This document shows positions 17,883 to 27,533 of a stretch of DNA of 64,000 bases, in pieces. Position numbers and translations under genes: made by a program. Source of the stretch: Candidatus Chlamydia corallus. GTDB taxonomy: Bacteria > Chlamydiota > Chlamydiia > Chlamydiales > Chlamydiaceae. Location: contig NZ_NWQK01000003.1 in the NCBI RefSeq assembly GCF_002817655.1, positions 87,195 to 151,194 on the forward strand, in the 5' to 3' direction. Position 1 is the first letter of the stretch, and the number at the start of each line of letters is the position of its first letter. The notes beneath the pieces are model-generated. The model searched no databases, was not told the DNA's origin, and saw only the letters and a list, made by a program, of their open reading frames with translations.

Positions 17883-20018
17883 ATGATTAGATCACCACTA
17901 CCTTTTATTTCCTCCAAAAGAGTGATAAATAAGTTAGGCTTGCAGGATGAGTTCTCTTGTCCTGAAGACGTGGTTGATTTCCTTTTCTCTGAAATTGAAT
18001 TATTGGCACAACAAAACGAACCGAGTGAAGGGTATTTAGCTTTGTCTCGGTCTCTACTGATGATGACTCAAAATCAACCTAAAGTTTTGAAAAAAGTGAT
18101 CTTCTATGGAGTTACCTATGGATTAAAACATAAAAGCATGGCGATTTTCATTGATGTTTTGACCTACATAGACTTTCTTTTTGAAAAATTAGGCATCAGT
18201 GCTTCCGATAGGCTTTCTTTGTGCTCTGCAAGAACCTTTATCAATTTTGAACTTTATTCTCAAACTGGAGACATGAAGTTTCTCTCCGAAGTTATAGACA
18301 ATTTTCGTTTGATAGAACAGCTTTTGAAAATGCATCCCCAACTGAAGAATCGTCTGGGGTGGGATCACTTCCGTTTAGGAGCTAAGCAAGAAGAGGTTTC
18401 TTTAGTAGCAAGTGCTTCTGTTTATCAGGCTGTCGGTCGTAGTTTTATGGAGTTCTATCACAAACACTTAGAGTTAAGTGATTTGGTCTACGGAATGAAA
18501 TGCCTATCTTTGGCTCTGGATTTATCACCTAATAATGCCCATATCCATGCTGATTATGCTAAGGGCTTGGTAGTTTTAGGAACCAGAGAAGGAAAGTCTT
18601 TACAAATAGAAAAGGGATTAGAGCATTTTTCTAAAGCGATTTTTCTGAGTTTCAGCAGGGATAACGATACCGTTGCTTATGAAAACTATCGCTATAGCTA
18701 TGCTCTTGCTTGTGTGAAGTTATTTGATCTGACTTATAAAAAAGAGCATTTCGATCAGGCGATGCGTATCCTCTACCAAACTATACAAGCATTTCCTAAT
18801 CTCTCAGGACTGTGGATGGTTTGGGGCGAGCTTCTCATTCGTTCTGGATGGTTGAATAGCAACATGAAGTATGTTGAAGTGGGTTTAGAAAAACTTGCTT
18901 CTTTACAAAAGAAGACTAGTGATCCGATTGCGCTTTCAGGTTTATTAGCTACAGGGATTGCAATTTTAGGACTATATTTAGAGGAACCAAACTTATTTAA
19001 AGAGAGTCGATTCAGGCTTATTTCTGCTATGAAGACTTTTCCTGGCAATAGTGCGTTAGTCCATGCTCTTGGTGTTGTGCAGCTTTGCTCCGCTCTTTAT
19101 TTTAATGACGACTCACATTTTGCCTCTGCTATTTCTTGTTTTCAGTCTTGTTTAGAATGGGATTTAGATGCCATAGGAATGTGGCAAAAATTATTTGATG
19201 CTTATTTTTCTTGGGGGGTGAAGAAAAAAAGTGCTAGATTGTTGCGAAAAGCCTTAGATGTAGCAAGTAGGCTCTGTTCTTTGCGTCCCGAGGCTTTTTT
19301 ATTTTGGAGCGATCGAGGATTGGCATTAAAGTGCTTGGCAGAAGTCACAGTCGATGAAGCTTATAAAGAAATTTTTCTATCAGAATCACTATTACATTAT
19401 CAGAGAGCATGGGATTTAAGTGGTAGACTTGAAATCGTAGAACTTTGGGGACACTCTCATTATTTGCTTGCCGAACTACAACAGAGTTTGTTCCATTATG
19501 ATGAAGCGTATAGATTATTAACGAAGGTAGATCTTACTTTATCTTCCTCTAGGGTTAAGCTAATTCTTGCTGCGGTTTTATTAGGAAAAGGAAAGTTATT
19601 AGAAAATACAGATCTTGTTGAAGAAGCGCAGACTATTTTAGAACCTCTGGTCGAAGCCTATCTTGAAGATGAAAATTTCCTACTATTGTTGGGAAAAATA
19701 TACTTATTCCTATTTTGGAAAAATAAGAATATGTGTCTAAGTAAACTTGCTAGAACATATTTAGAAAAGGCGATTTCTTTGGGGTGTCCAGAGGCGTACT
19801 ATACTTTAGGAAAGTTCTATGCAATAACAAAAGATGTGGAAAAGGCATGGGGAATGGTCATTCGCTCAGCACGGTATGGTGTTCGTATTACAGAAGCCAC
19901 GTGGTTAAACGATCCTTATTTAGCCAATCTCAGGGAAATCCATACATTTCGTGAAGTTGTAGAGAATCAAAGGGGAAGGTTATGGTTGGGGAGCAAAACC
20001 GAAACGAAGAGAAATTAG
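17883..20018 (+). CDS. Tetratricopeptide-repeat protein
   Basis: 711 residues made almost wholly of helical repeats with the TPR spacing and residues (e.g. YGMKCLSLALDLSPNNAHIH, YEKGLEHFSKAIFLS-type units, LLHYQRAWDLSGRLEIVELW, YLEKAISLGCPEAYYTLGKF), so probably a protein-binding scaffold. No signal peptide or membrane helix is evident, suggesting the cytosol or a secretion-chaperone role. The mgtE start at 19982 overlaps its last 37 bp, so the two are translationally linked. Partner unknown. Confidence 0.78.
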   Translation: MIRSPLPFISSKRVINKLGLQDEFSCPEDVVDFLFSEIELLAQQNEPSEGYLALSRSLLMMTQNQPKVLKKVIFYGVTYGLKHKSMAIFIDVLTYIDFLFEKLGISASDRLSLCSARTFINFELYSQTGDMKFLSEVIDNFRLIEQLLKMHPQLKNRLGWDHFRLGAKQEEVSLVASASVYQAVGRSFMEFYHKHLELSDLVYGMKCLSLALDLSPNNAHIHADYAKGLVVLGTREGKSLQIEKGLEHFSKAIFLSFSRDNDTVAYENYRYSYALACVKLFDLTYKKEHFDQAMRILYQTIQAFPNLSGLWMVWGELLIRSGWLNSNMKYVEVGLEKLASLQKKTSDPIALSGLLATGIAILGLYLEEPNLFKESRFRLISAMKTFPGNSALVHALGVVQLCSALYFNDDSHFASAISCFQSCLEWDLDAIGMWQKLFDAYFSWGVKKKSARLLRKALDVASRLCSLRPEAFLFWSDRGLALKCLAEVTVDEAYKEIFLSESLLHYQRAWDLSGRLEIVELWGHSHYLLAELQQSLFHYDEAYRLLTKVDLTLSSSRVKLILAAVLLGKGKLLENTDLVEEAQTILEPLVEAYLEDENFLLLLGKIYLFLFWKNKNMCLSKLARTYLEKAISLGCPEAYYTLGKFYAITKDVEKAWGMVIRSARYGVRITEATWLNDPYLANLREIHTFREVVENQRGRLWLGSKTETKRN

Positions 20019-21457
20019 ACACAGCTTTTAGTTCTGGGAATTTGATGGATTCTAGGACGAGTCATTTAGATGATGAGCTGAGCTTTAAGTTAGAAAGGGC
20101 ATTTACTTGTCTTTCTACAGATATACACTCTCATGATCTTTCCAAAATTGTGATTGAGTATAACCCAATAGATCTTGCCTATGCTGTTTCCTGTCTTCCC
20201 TCCGAATCGCGTGCTATTTTGTACAAGAACCTTTCTTGTATTACGGCTAAAGTTGCGTTTATCATCAATACAGACTCTGCTTCACGATGGGCAATTTTTC
20301 GGAGGCTTTCTGATTCCGAGGTCTGCGCTTTAATTGAACAGATGCCTCCAGACGAAGCTGTATGGGTTTTAGATGATATTCCAGATCGTAGGTATCGGAG
20401 AATTCTTGAGCTTATAGATTCTAAAAAAGCATTGAAGATTCGTGATTTGCAGAAGCACGGAAGAAATACTGCAGGGAGGCTTATGACTAATGAATTTTTT
20501 GCTTTTTTGATGGAAACAACAGTGAAAGATGTTTCTGCTTGTATTCGCAGTAATCCTGGGATCGATTTAACCCGTTTAGTATTTGTTTTAGATTTTAAAG
20601 GCGAATTACGAGGCGTGGTTACGGATAGAAGCTTGATTATTAATCCTCCTGAGGTCTCTTTGAAGCAAATTATGAATCAGGTTGAACATAAGGTACTTCC
20701 TGATGCTACACGCGAGGAAGTAGTCGATCTTGTAGAGAGATATAAAATTGCAGCTTTGCCTGTTGTTGACGAAGAAAATTTTTTGATCGGGGCTATTACT
20801 TATGAAGACGTTGTTGAAGCAATTGAGGATATTGCTGACGAAACTATAGCCAGGATGGCAGGTACTACTGAAGATGTGGGTTACCAGACCTGCCATGTTG
20901 TGCAAAGATTTTTACTTAGAGCTCCTTGGCTTTTAGTGACCCTGTTTGCGGGACTGATTAGTGCTTCCGTCATGGCATATTTTCAAAAAATTTCTCCCGC
21001 TCTTTTGGCCTTGATTATATTCTTTATTCCTCTGATCAATGGAATGTCGGGAAATGTAGGCGTTCAATGTAGCACGATTTTAGTACGGAGTATGGCTACG
21101 GGGACTCTTTCTTTCGGACGGCGACGGGAGACTATTTTTAAAGAAATGAGTATAGGGTTGCTTACAGGAGTCGTTTTAGGGATTTTATGTGGTCTTGTTG
21201 TCTATTTAATGGGCTTTTTAGGGCTAAATATCTTCTCTGGAGGAGGAATTCAATTAGGGGTTACTGTAGCTACTGGGGTTTTAGGAGCTTCTCTTACAGC
21301 TACGACTTTAGGGGTTTTATCTCCATTTTTCTTTGCTAAGCTCGGAGTAGATCCAGCTCTAGCGTCTGGCCCGATTGTTACGGCTCTAAATGACATCATG
21401 TCAATGATAATCTTTTTCCTCATAGCTGGAGGTATAAACTTTCTCTTTTTTAGTTAG
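19982..21457 (+). CDS. mgtE: Magnesium transporter MgtE
   Basis: MgtE is a gated Mg2+ channel of the inner membrane. The 491 residues show the family order: N-terminal superhelical domain (about 40-150, including MPPDEAVWVLDDIPD), a CBS pair (about 150-285; TNEFFAFLMETTVKDV and VVDEENFLIGAITYEDVVEAI), and five C-terminal helices (about 310-491) with NGMSGNVGVQ and the pore motif GPIVTALNDIMSM. The start overlaps the TPR gene by 37 bp; an ATG 21 codons later is also possible. Confidence 0.94.
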   Translation: MVGEQNRNEEKLDTAFSSGNLMDSRTSHLDDELSFKLERAFTCLSTDIHSHDLSKIVIEYNPIDLAYAVSCLPSESRAILYKNLSCITAKVAFIINTDSASRWAIFRRLSDSEVCALIEQMPPDEAVWVLDDIPDRRYRRILELIDSKKALKIRDLQKHGRNTAGRLMTNEFFAFLMETTVKDVSACIRSNPGIDLTRLVFVLDFKGELRGVVTDRSLIINPPEVSLKQIMNQVEHKVLPDATREEVVDLVERYKIAALPVVDEENFLIGAITYEDVVEAIEDIADETIARMAGTTEDVGYQTCHVVQRFLLRAPWLLVTLFAGLISASVMAYFQKISPALLALIIFFIPLINGMSGNVGVQCSTILVRSMATGTLSFGRRRETIFKEMSIGLLTGVVLGILCGLVVYLMGFLGLNIFSGGGIQLGVTVATGVLGASLTATTLGVLSPFFFAKLGVDPALASGPIVTALNDIMSMIIFFLIAGGINFLFFS

Positions 21458-21509
21458 TCGTATATAATATCTACCTGATTTTACTTAACTAACTTTTTTT
21501 TAAAAAAAA

Positions 21510-23012
21510 TTGTCTAATTTATCTTCTTCTTCCTTTGTAAATAAAGGCCTTATAGAAAGTCAGCATTTAGTTTCCAGGGATGATAAACCCCGAGCTTCTT
21601 TTGCTATTGCTATTCTCAGCGTCTTAGCTTTTTCGATCCTTTTGTTGATGGGTATTGCTTTGGTATTGGTGGGGTATAATGTTATAGCGGCTCCTCTAGG
21701 TCTCCTTATTTCTGGATGCGCAGCCTCGGTATGCTCTATGATAGCAATTATTTCCCTCTTTTTTTTATATAAGAGAGCGGGAACCTCAATTCCGTTCTCT
21801 AAAGAGAAGACTCAGCCAGTTGAAGCTAAAAGCTTACTCAAGAACCCTGAAATAACTTCCCTTAAGCCTCCGAAGACTCCATTATTGAGTGAAGATGATT
21901 TTAAACCTCAGGTCATTGAAAGTACCTTTTATCATCAGAATAAAGTGTATTCTAAGCCCATAGCCGAACGGATGCAGTCTTTGGAAAAGGAAATCAAGTC
22001 CCTAATTATTGACTTCCCTCTAGCTCTCAAGGAAAGCATAAAAAGTTCTGGAAGCTTATTTTCAGGAATTAGCAGTGAAGTAAAAAATCTTTTTCTTCCT
22101 CGTTTTTTAGCTCGCAAGCCAAAACACTCTTTGTGTGCTTGTTTAAAACGTCTTGGAGCCATGGTAGAGGAGCATGCCTGCTCAGATCTGTTGATTCTCT
22201 TTTTGACAAAGCCAGAGCTTGCAAGTGCGGTGGTCAGGCAGTTGATCGCTCACGCAGTTTCTTTAAAGAATGAAAAACAAGGGCTCGCTTCTCGTATGCA
22301 GAAGTTGGTACTTTCTATTAATTTTTGGTTTTACGGATGGTTTTTAGAAGAAAAGTCTATTGAAAAAATCATTGCATATAATCCTAATCTTCTTACTGAT
22401 GAACTGAAGGCTTATTTGGAACAGGGGAATGTAGTCCAGTTTCTTTTATCTCAGCAGACTCCTGAGTTGCAAGGGGAGTTCAGAGCTCTTTTCCCAAAAA
22501 ATGCTCAAGAAATTCCTGGAGCTAAAGAGGGGAACAACTACTTCTCAGCCATGAATTCTTCTGCATATATGTATGACTGGAAAGAGATACGCGTTATTAA
22601 ACAGGCTTTTAATGAACGCCTAGCCTTTTGTGAGGGGGTAGCATCACCTTCAAGTTGGAATTTCTCTGCCTCATTAGCTACCCATTACAATGATTTGACG
22701 CTCCTGTCTGAGTTTTGCAAAAATCAACAATCTGTTATTTTCGAAAATCCATTTTTATTAATAGAATTGTTCAACGGTAAGCCTAAGTATCAGAAATTCT
22801 TAAAAGGTTTATTAGAAAAGGCTATGCCGATGAGTAGTTGGGCTGCGCTTTTGCGTCCGATGCTAACGGGTATGCTTACTTCGGGTATAGCTAGAAAAAA
22901 AGAGCTTAAGATTATAGCAGAACGTGCAGGAGTCTCTTTTCAAGATTTAACGGAAGCCATAGGATCTGGAAAAATTTTAGATCTTTTATTACAACATTTA
23001 TTTTATTTGTAA
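21510..23012 (+). CDS. Inc-like protein, paralogue of the next gene
   Basis: 500 residues, function unknown. The N-terminus has a bilobed hydrophobic region (about 30-54 and 58-86) followed by a long soluble helical domain. The last 120 residues align by eye with the downstream protein through ENPFLLIELF, MPMSSWAALL and IGSGKILDLLLQHL. The frame begins with TTG 21510 and has no good Shine-Dalgarno; no closer ATG preserves the hydrophobic lobes. It follows mgtE by 52 bp and its stop is 2 bp before the next start. A type III-secreted inclusion-membrane protein is a reasonable inference. Confidence 0.65.
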   Translation: MSNLSSSSFVNKGLIESQHLVSRDDKPRASFAIAILSVLAFSILLLMGIALVLVGYNVIAAPLGLLISGCAASVCSMIAIISLFFLYKRAGTSIPFSKEKTQPVEAKSLLKNPEITSLKPPKTPLLSEDDFKPQVIESTFYHQNKVYSKPIAERMQSLEKEIKSLIIDFPLALKESIKSSGSLFSGISSEVKNLFLPRFLARKPKHSLCACLKRLGAMVEEHACSDLLILFLTKPELASAVVRQLIAHAVSLKNEKQGLASRMQKLVLSINFWFYGWFLEEKSIEKIIAYNPNLLTDELKAYLEQGNVVQFLLSQQTPELQGEFRALFPKNAQEIPGAKEGNNYFSAMNSSAYMYDWKEIRVIKQAFNERLAFCEGVASPSSWNFSASLATHYNDLTLLSEFCKNQQSVIFENPFLLIELFNGKPKYQKFLKGLLEKAMPMSSWAALLRPMLTGMLTSGIARKKELKIIAERAGVSFQDLTEAIGSGKILDLLLQHLFYL

Positions 23013-23014
23013 GC

Positions 23015-24586
23015 ATGAATACACCTTCTCTTCAAGTAACCATAACGGATGATCCAGTACTTAATACTTCAAACAGTTATGGTTTCTCAATCAAAGGCAG
23101 TCTAAAGCCTATAGCCTATTTACTTTTAGCTATCTTAGCAATAGGCTCGGTGATGGCCGCTCTCTACTTTTGTAGCGTCATTAGTGGAGGAACTCTTTTA
23201 TTGGCTATGCTGATCACTCTGTCGATCTGCTCTGTTCTTTGTGTTATCTATTTATTTTACCGACAATCTTCTATAGAAAAGACTACGGTCTTTTCTATAG
23301 CTAGTCCTTCGGTATTTTTCTCTGACCAGACTCTTAATTTATTATTAGGTGGAGAAGATCCAGAGGTTACAATTAATGAATTTCTTAAGAACTTTGCGCT
23401 CGATGATTTCCGTAGACCCAAGATCCTTCCTCCCTCAAATTTTCTAGAAGAGCGGGGGAATCCCGATGATCGTAGGGAAACAAGAATCAAATACCTCGAA
23501 ACACTTTTAAAAAATGTTATTGCTAAGATGGAGGAGCTTCAAAAAACACCTCCTGATAAATTGAAACTTCTTTGGAAGTTTGCTAATAAAGATTTAGCGA
23601 ATTCTTCGGTAGCTGTTCTTTATGAAGGTTTAATGTCAGCTTTACAATCTTCAGGCGAGGAATTGTTAGAGATGTTATTTTCTTTAGAGCCTACTTGGAT
23701 AAAAAATACTTTAGGATTAAATGAATATAGGAAAGTTGAAAAAACTCTTAGTTCTGTAGGTGGCCTGATGCAATACTTTTCCACGTGTCCGGATATTCGG
23801 GCAACTGGAAGACTGCAAGCTGAGAGTAATAGAGAATTGTGTGCTTTGAATATGCAGACCATTAATCTCCGACTTTCAGCGCTTTGTTTACGATCTAGTC
23901 ATGATAGAATCAAGGCATGTGAGATTATTCAAAAGTACTGTCCCCATTTTTCTGCTCAAGAAATTAAAGATTTCATAGAACAAAAGAATATACTAGCTCC
24001 TCTGTTGAATCATATTTTTCAAGGGGAAGAAGAAACTTGGCTAGGATTAATGTCTTTAGATTTAAAAGGAATAGCACCGTCTTCTATATATCCTGAGCCA
24101 GATCCTACCTGTTGGAAAGCTGTTAATAGCATTCATTACGCAAAAAATTCCGAGGACCAGCAAGAAGATTTCAATAAGACAAAAGAAGCTTATAAAGCAG
24201 TACTAAAAAAACTTGTCATTCCTGAGTTAAGTGTAACATCAATTCCAAAGCTTTTGAAAATTAAAAGCTTAAAACAAGGCCTCGACGATCTAGGCATTAT
24301 GAAGGAACAAATTCTAGAAAACCCGTTTATTTTCTTAGAGGCTTTAATAGAATCCGAGGAATGTTTCTTATCTATAGCTAAATACCTGAAATTATTAATG
24401 CCCATAAGTTTATGGGATAAGTTTTTCTATATACTATATTCGGGACAGTTTCAAGTAGGACTTGTTTGTCAGGGAGAAATTAATACTTTCTGTAAGCGAA
24501 CAAAGTTGAATCCAGAAGCTCTTCTGGCTGCAGTACAGCAAGGAAAGCTTCTTTCTTTTCTTTTCCCAAAAATGCTTTTGGATTAG
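23015..24586 (+). CDS. Inc-like protein, paralogue of the previous gene
   Basis: 523 residues with the same plan as its upstream neighbour: two hydrophobic helices (about 31-56, 59-82) then a roughly 430-residue soluble domain. Shared anchor segments are ENPFIFLEALI, MPISLWDKFF and VQQGKLLSFLFPKML. The pair probably arose by local duplication followed by strong divergence. The ATG sits two bases after the upstream stop, indicating one transcript. The gene converges on the APC permease, whose stop abuts its own. No enzyme motif recognised. Confidence 0.65.
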   Translation: MNTPSLQVTITDDPVLNTSNSYGFSIKGSLKPIAYLLLAILAIGSVMAALYFCSVISGGTLLLAMLITLSICSVLCVIYLFYRQSSIEKTTVFSIASPSVFFSDQTLNLLLGGEDPEVTINEFLKNFALDDFRRPKILPPSNFLEERGNPDDRRETRIKYLETLLKNVIAKMEELQKTPPDKLKLLWKFANKDLANSSVAVLYEGLMSALQSSGEELLEMLFSLEPTWIKNTLGLNEYRKVEKTLSSVGGLMQYFSTCPDIRATGRLQAESNRELCALNMQTINLRLSALCLRSSHDRIKACEIIQKYCPHFSAQEIKDFIEQKNILAPLLNHIFQGEEETWLGLMSLDLKGIAPSSIYPEPDPTCWKAVNSIHYAKNSEDQQEDFNKTKEAYKAVLKKLVIPELSVTSIPKLLKIKSLKQGLDDLGIMKEQILENPFIFLEALIESEECFLSIAKYLKLLMPISLWDKFFYILYSGQFQVGLVCQGEINTFCKRTKLNPEALLAAVQQGKLLSFLFPKMLLD

Positions 24587-25984
24587 CTATTTGGAGCGTT
24601 TATGCATAAAATAGATTCCGAAAGGAATTAAGCAATTTAAGCTAAATCCTAATAGGAGGAATGCAGTATACCCTACTCTACCGCTTTCAGATATCTCAGT
24701 AAGCTCTTTGGGAGGGAGAAAGCTAACCCACAGAGCAAAAATACAAGAGAGAATTCCTAAAATAGACATCACACAGATCCCAGAAAACTTTCCTGGTACA
24801 CAATATAGACGCTGGGCTTTTGGTTCTTTAATACGTAAGATAGGTCCAGCAAGAAAGAGACAAATGTACATTGCCAGATACATTTGCACGCTGAGTGCAG
24901 TTAGAATCCAATAAACAAGGTCTGCTGAATCCAAGCATAGAAATAAAAGTGTGAATATTGTCACAACAATAGCTTGGAACAACATTAAGTTTGTTGGAAC
25001 ATTTTTGCTATTTACTTTCTTAAAAATTCTCGGAAGACAGTCATTTTGAGTAGAAATAAAAAGGCCTTTCGTTCCTGCAAACATCCAGGCATTAAGTTCT
25101 CCTAGCGACCCTGCAATGGTCATAGCCACAACGATTCCAGTCATCCAGGAGAGGTTGTATTTATCAAAGAACAAGGTAAAGGTTTTTACTAGTCCAGAGA
25201 CTAAACTAATTTCTTCTTTTGGGATTACTATTGCTATTGATAAAGAACCCAAAACTAAAATAGTTAGTGTTGCTATTGCACCAATAAAGACTGCCTTTGG
25301 ATAATTTTTTCGAGGATTTACCATATCAGAAGCAAGGTTAGCATTAGCCTCTAGACCACATAACGCAAGTAACATTCCTGCGAGTAATACAAGCGAAGAC
25401 ATGTTGCTGAAGTCAGGAAGAAGATCTCCCCAAGAAAGAGAAATGGCAATCGGGTTTCCAGAAAAAATCCAAAAAAGAGCTAAACTGACCAAGATAGCTC
25501 CTGGAATTAATGTTCCTATGATTACACAAATGGAGCTGAATAACGCGGAAGAAGTAATTCCTAAAAAATTGAAAAATGTAAGTATCCAAAAACCAGAAAG
25601 AATTGCGGTCGCAATAAAAACCTTATTGTGAGCTAATTCAGGATTGATTTTATAAACAATAGTACTAGCTATAAAAGCCAGCATAGCAGGATACCATGTC
25701 ATGTTGTGGAACCATTGCATCCATATAGCAAAGAATCCCCACCATTTTCCTAGAGCATCACGTGCCCAAATATAAATTCCCTGAGGCTTGAAAGAAGCAA
25801 GCTCAGCAGAAATCAGAGCATAAGGAATCATAAAACATGTTACAGTTAGCGCATAAAAGAACAGGGTAGAAAGACCATGTTTTGCTGTTAATGGGAGATT
25901 ACGCAAACTAATCACTACGGCAAGTGATAACATACCTACAGTGAATGTTCCCAACGGTTTCGTTGGTTTTGAGTGCGAGTGCAT
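24587..25984 (-). CDS. Amino-acid antiporter/permease (APC superfamily, glutamate/GABA-type)
   Basis: 465 residues with about twelve hydrophobic helices and the APC first-helix pattern. ICALISAELASFKPQGIYIWA-type sequence (PYALISAELASFKPQGIYIW) and SLGELNAWMFAGTKGLF fit the glutamate:GABA / arginine:agmatine antiporter branch. The substrate cannot be fixed from sequence. It lies downstream of fbaB on the same strand (19 bp), the arrangement seen in other chlamydiae, so the two are likely co-expressed. Confidence 0.85.
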   Translation of the reverse strand: MHSHSKPTKPLGTFTVGMLSLAVVISLRNLPLTAKHGLSTLFFYALTVTCFMIPYALISAELASFKPQGIYIWARDALGKWWGFFAIWMQWFHNMTWYPAMLAFIASTIVYKINPELAHNKVFIATAILSGFWILTFFNFLGITSSALFSSICVIIGTLIPGAILVSLALFWIFSGNPIAISLSWGDLLPDFSNMSSLVLLAGMLLALCGLEANANLASDMVNPRKNYPKAVFIGAIATLTILVLGSLSIAIVIPKEEISLVSGLVKTFTLFFDKYNLSWMTGIVVAMTIAGSLGELNAWMFAGTKGLFISTQNDCLPRIFKKVNSKNVPTNLMLFQAIVVTIFTLLFLCLDSADLVYWILTALSVQMYLAMYICLFLAGPILRIKEPKAQRLYCVPGKFSGICVMSILGILSCIFALWVSFLPPKELTEISESGRVGYTAFLLLGFSLNCLIPFGIYFMHKRSK

Positions 25985-26003
25985 ATAGACCTTCTTTGAA
26001 AAG

Positions 26004-27053
26004 TTAAGCTATTGTAATATTGGGATCTAAATAAATATCTTGAACCAGGTTTAATAATTGGATGCCTTCTGGTAAGGGGCGCTGAAAGGCTTTTCTTCCA
26101 AGAATTAGCCCCATTCCCCCAGCTCTTTTGTTAATTACCGCTGTTTTAGCAGCTTCTGCAAAATCATTTTTTCCAGAAGGTCCTCCAGAGTTAATTAGAC
26201 CTATCTTGCCGCAATAGCTATTTAAGACTTGATAACGGCAAAGATCAATTGGATGATTCGAAGAGAGTTCCGAATAGACTCTTTCGTCTGTTTTCCCAAA
26301 ATTGATAACTTTAAATCCTCCTTGGCATGTGGGGAGCTTTTGTTTAACAATATCAGCTCCTAGGGTAGCACCTAAATGATCAGCTTGTCCTGTCAGATCT
26401 GCTGCAGTATGATAATCTACTCCATTAGCAACAAAGGCTGGATTGCGTAGATAGCACCAAAGTACTGTTGCGAGACCCAGGGAACGGGCTTGAGCGAACG
26501 CATTGGAAACTGCTACAATTTCTTCATTAGAAGTCTCGGAGCCAAAATAAACAGTAGCCCCTACAGCAACTGCGCCCATTGAATATGCTGATTCTACTTG
26601 AGTAAAGAAAATTTGATGGTATTTTGTTGGATAGGAGAGCAGTTCATTGTGGTTTAGCTTTAGCATAAAGGGAATTTTATGAGCGTATTTCCTAGAAAGT
26701 AAACTCAGTGTTCCGTAGGTAGAAGCGACAGCATTACATCCAGCTTCTATTGCGAGCTTCACAATGTTTTCTGGATCAAAATATATAGGATTAATAGCAA
26801 AAGACGCTCCTGCGGAGTGTTCCACGCCTTGGTCTACGGGAAGTATAGATAGATAGCCTGAATTTCCTAACCTCCCATGGGAAAACATAGCTTGTAGGGA
26901 TCTGAGAACACGGTTATTCCTATCCGAGGATCCGAATACCTTGTCTACAAAATCATGGGACGGAAGAGTCAGTTTATCTTTTGTAATATGTTTACATTGA
27001 TATGACAATAGGTTTTCGTCATCATTTCCTAGAATATCTTGAATATTCAACAT
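26004..27053 (-). CDS. fbaB: Class I fructose-bisphosphate aldolase (DhnA/FbaB family)
   Basis: Schiff-base aldolase of the archaeal/FbaB type that cleaves fructose 1,6-bisphosphate in glycolysis. The 349 residues contain the family stretches [41 protein letters not shown] and [16 protein letters not shown] (the region of the catalytic Lys), and the C-terminal phosphate site [11 protein letters not shown] and [18 protein letters not shown] about ten bases upstream supports the ATG. Upstream lies a perfect TTGACA with a 10-bp palindrome in the spacer (separate entry). Confidence 0.93.
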   Translation of the reverse strand: MLNIQDILGNDDENLLSYQCKHITKDKLTLPSHDFVDKVFGSSDRNNRVLRSLQAMFSHGRLGNSGYLSILPVDQGVEHSAGASFAINPIYFDPENIVKLAIEAGCNAVASTYGTLSLLSRKYAHKIPFMLKLNHNELLSYPTKYHQIFFTQVESAYSMGAVAVGATVYFGSETSNEEIVAVSNAFAQARSLGLATVLWCYLRNPAFVANGVDYHTAADLTGQADHLGATLGADIVKQKLPTCQGGFKVINFGKTDERVYSELSSNHPIDLCRYQVLNSYCGKIGLINSGGPSGKNDFAEAAKTAVINKRAGGMGLILGRKAFQRPLPEGIQLLNLVQDIYLDPNITIA

Positions 27054-27086
27054 CAGGGTTTATCTCCTTAAGCTTATTCAGCGCTC

Positions 27087-27115
27087 AGTTTGGGGTTAAC
27101 CCAGGGATTTGTCAA
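27087..27115 (-). promoter_or_regulatory. Candidate fbaB promoter with embedded palindrome
   Basis: On the minus strand TTGACA (27115-27110) is a perfect -35 box; 17 bases later is CAAACT (27092-27087), a weak -10. The spacer ends in the perfect palindrome GGGTTAACCC (27102-27093), which abuts the -10 and could be an operator. It is 35-60 bp upstream of the fbaB start. Seen directly; the role is inferred. Confidence 0.45.
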
Positions 27116-27533
27116 GGAACTTTATCAAGGAGCTTAATAAGTTAAATAATAGTTTCTAAGGAACTATACAAAACTAAATGCATTGTTGAATGCTATTTTT
27201 ATTATATGGTAAATTCAAAAGGTTGTTCTCAGTTCTATACATTTTTTGGAATAGTAAGTTTGTTTGAAAGCGGGACTATTTCTTTTGGTATAGTTTATCT
27301 TTAAATCAGAAGTTTGTATTGAGAATGTCGCGCATAGAATCTTCTTCTTCTTGTTTTAATAGATCAAATTTTGGTTCGTTTTAAACAAAACTTATATCTA
27401 TCTTTTCTAGAGCAGAGAGTTTGATAACTGAACTTTAAGAACAGTAAACCTACTTGCAGAAATATAGAATGGTGTAGTTTAATCCCTCTTCTCTATAGTT
27501 TTGTATTCATAAATAAAAGGAGAGGTATGGCTT
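27116..27533 (+). other. Intergenic region between fbaB and metN
   Basis: Together with the fbaB promoter this divergent gap is 480 bp. The metN side is A+T-rich with no convincing promoter pair and no structured element that I could identify as a known methionine riboswitch. AAAGGAGAGG at 27516-27525 is the ribosome-binding site for metN. Confidence 0.4.
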
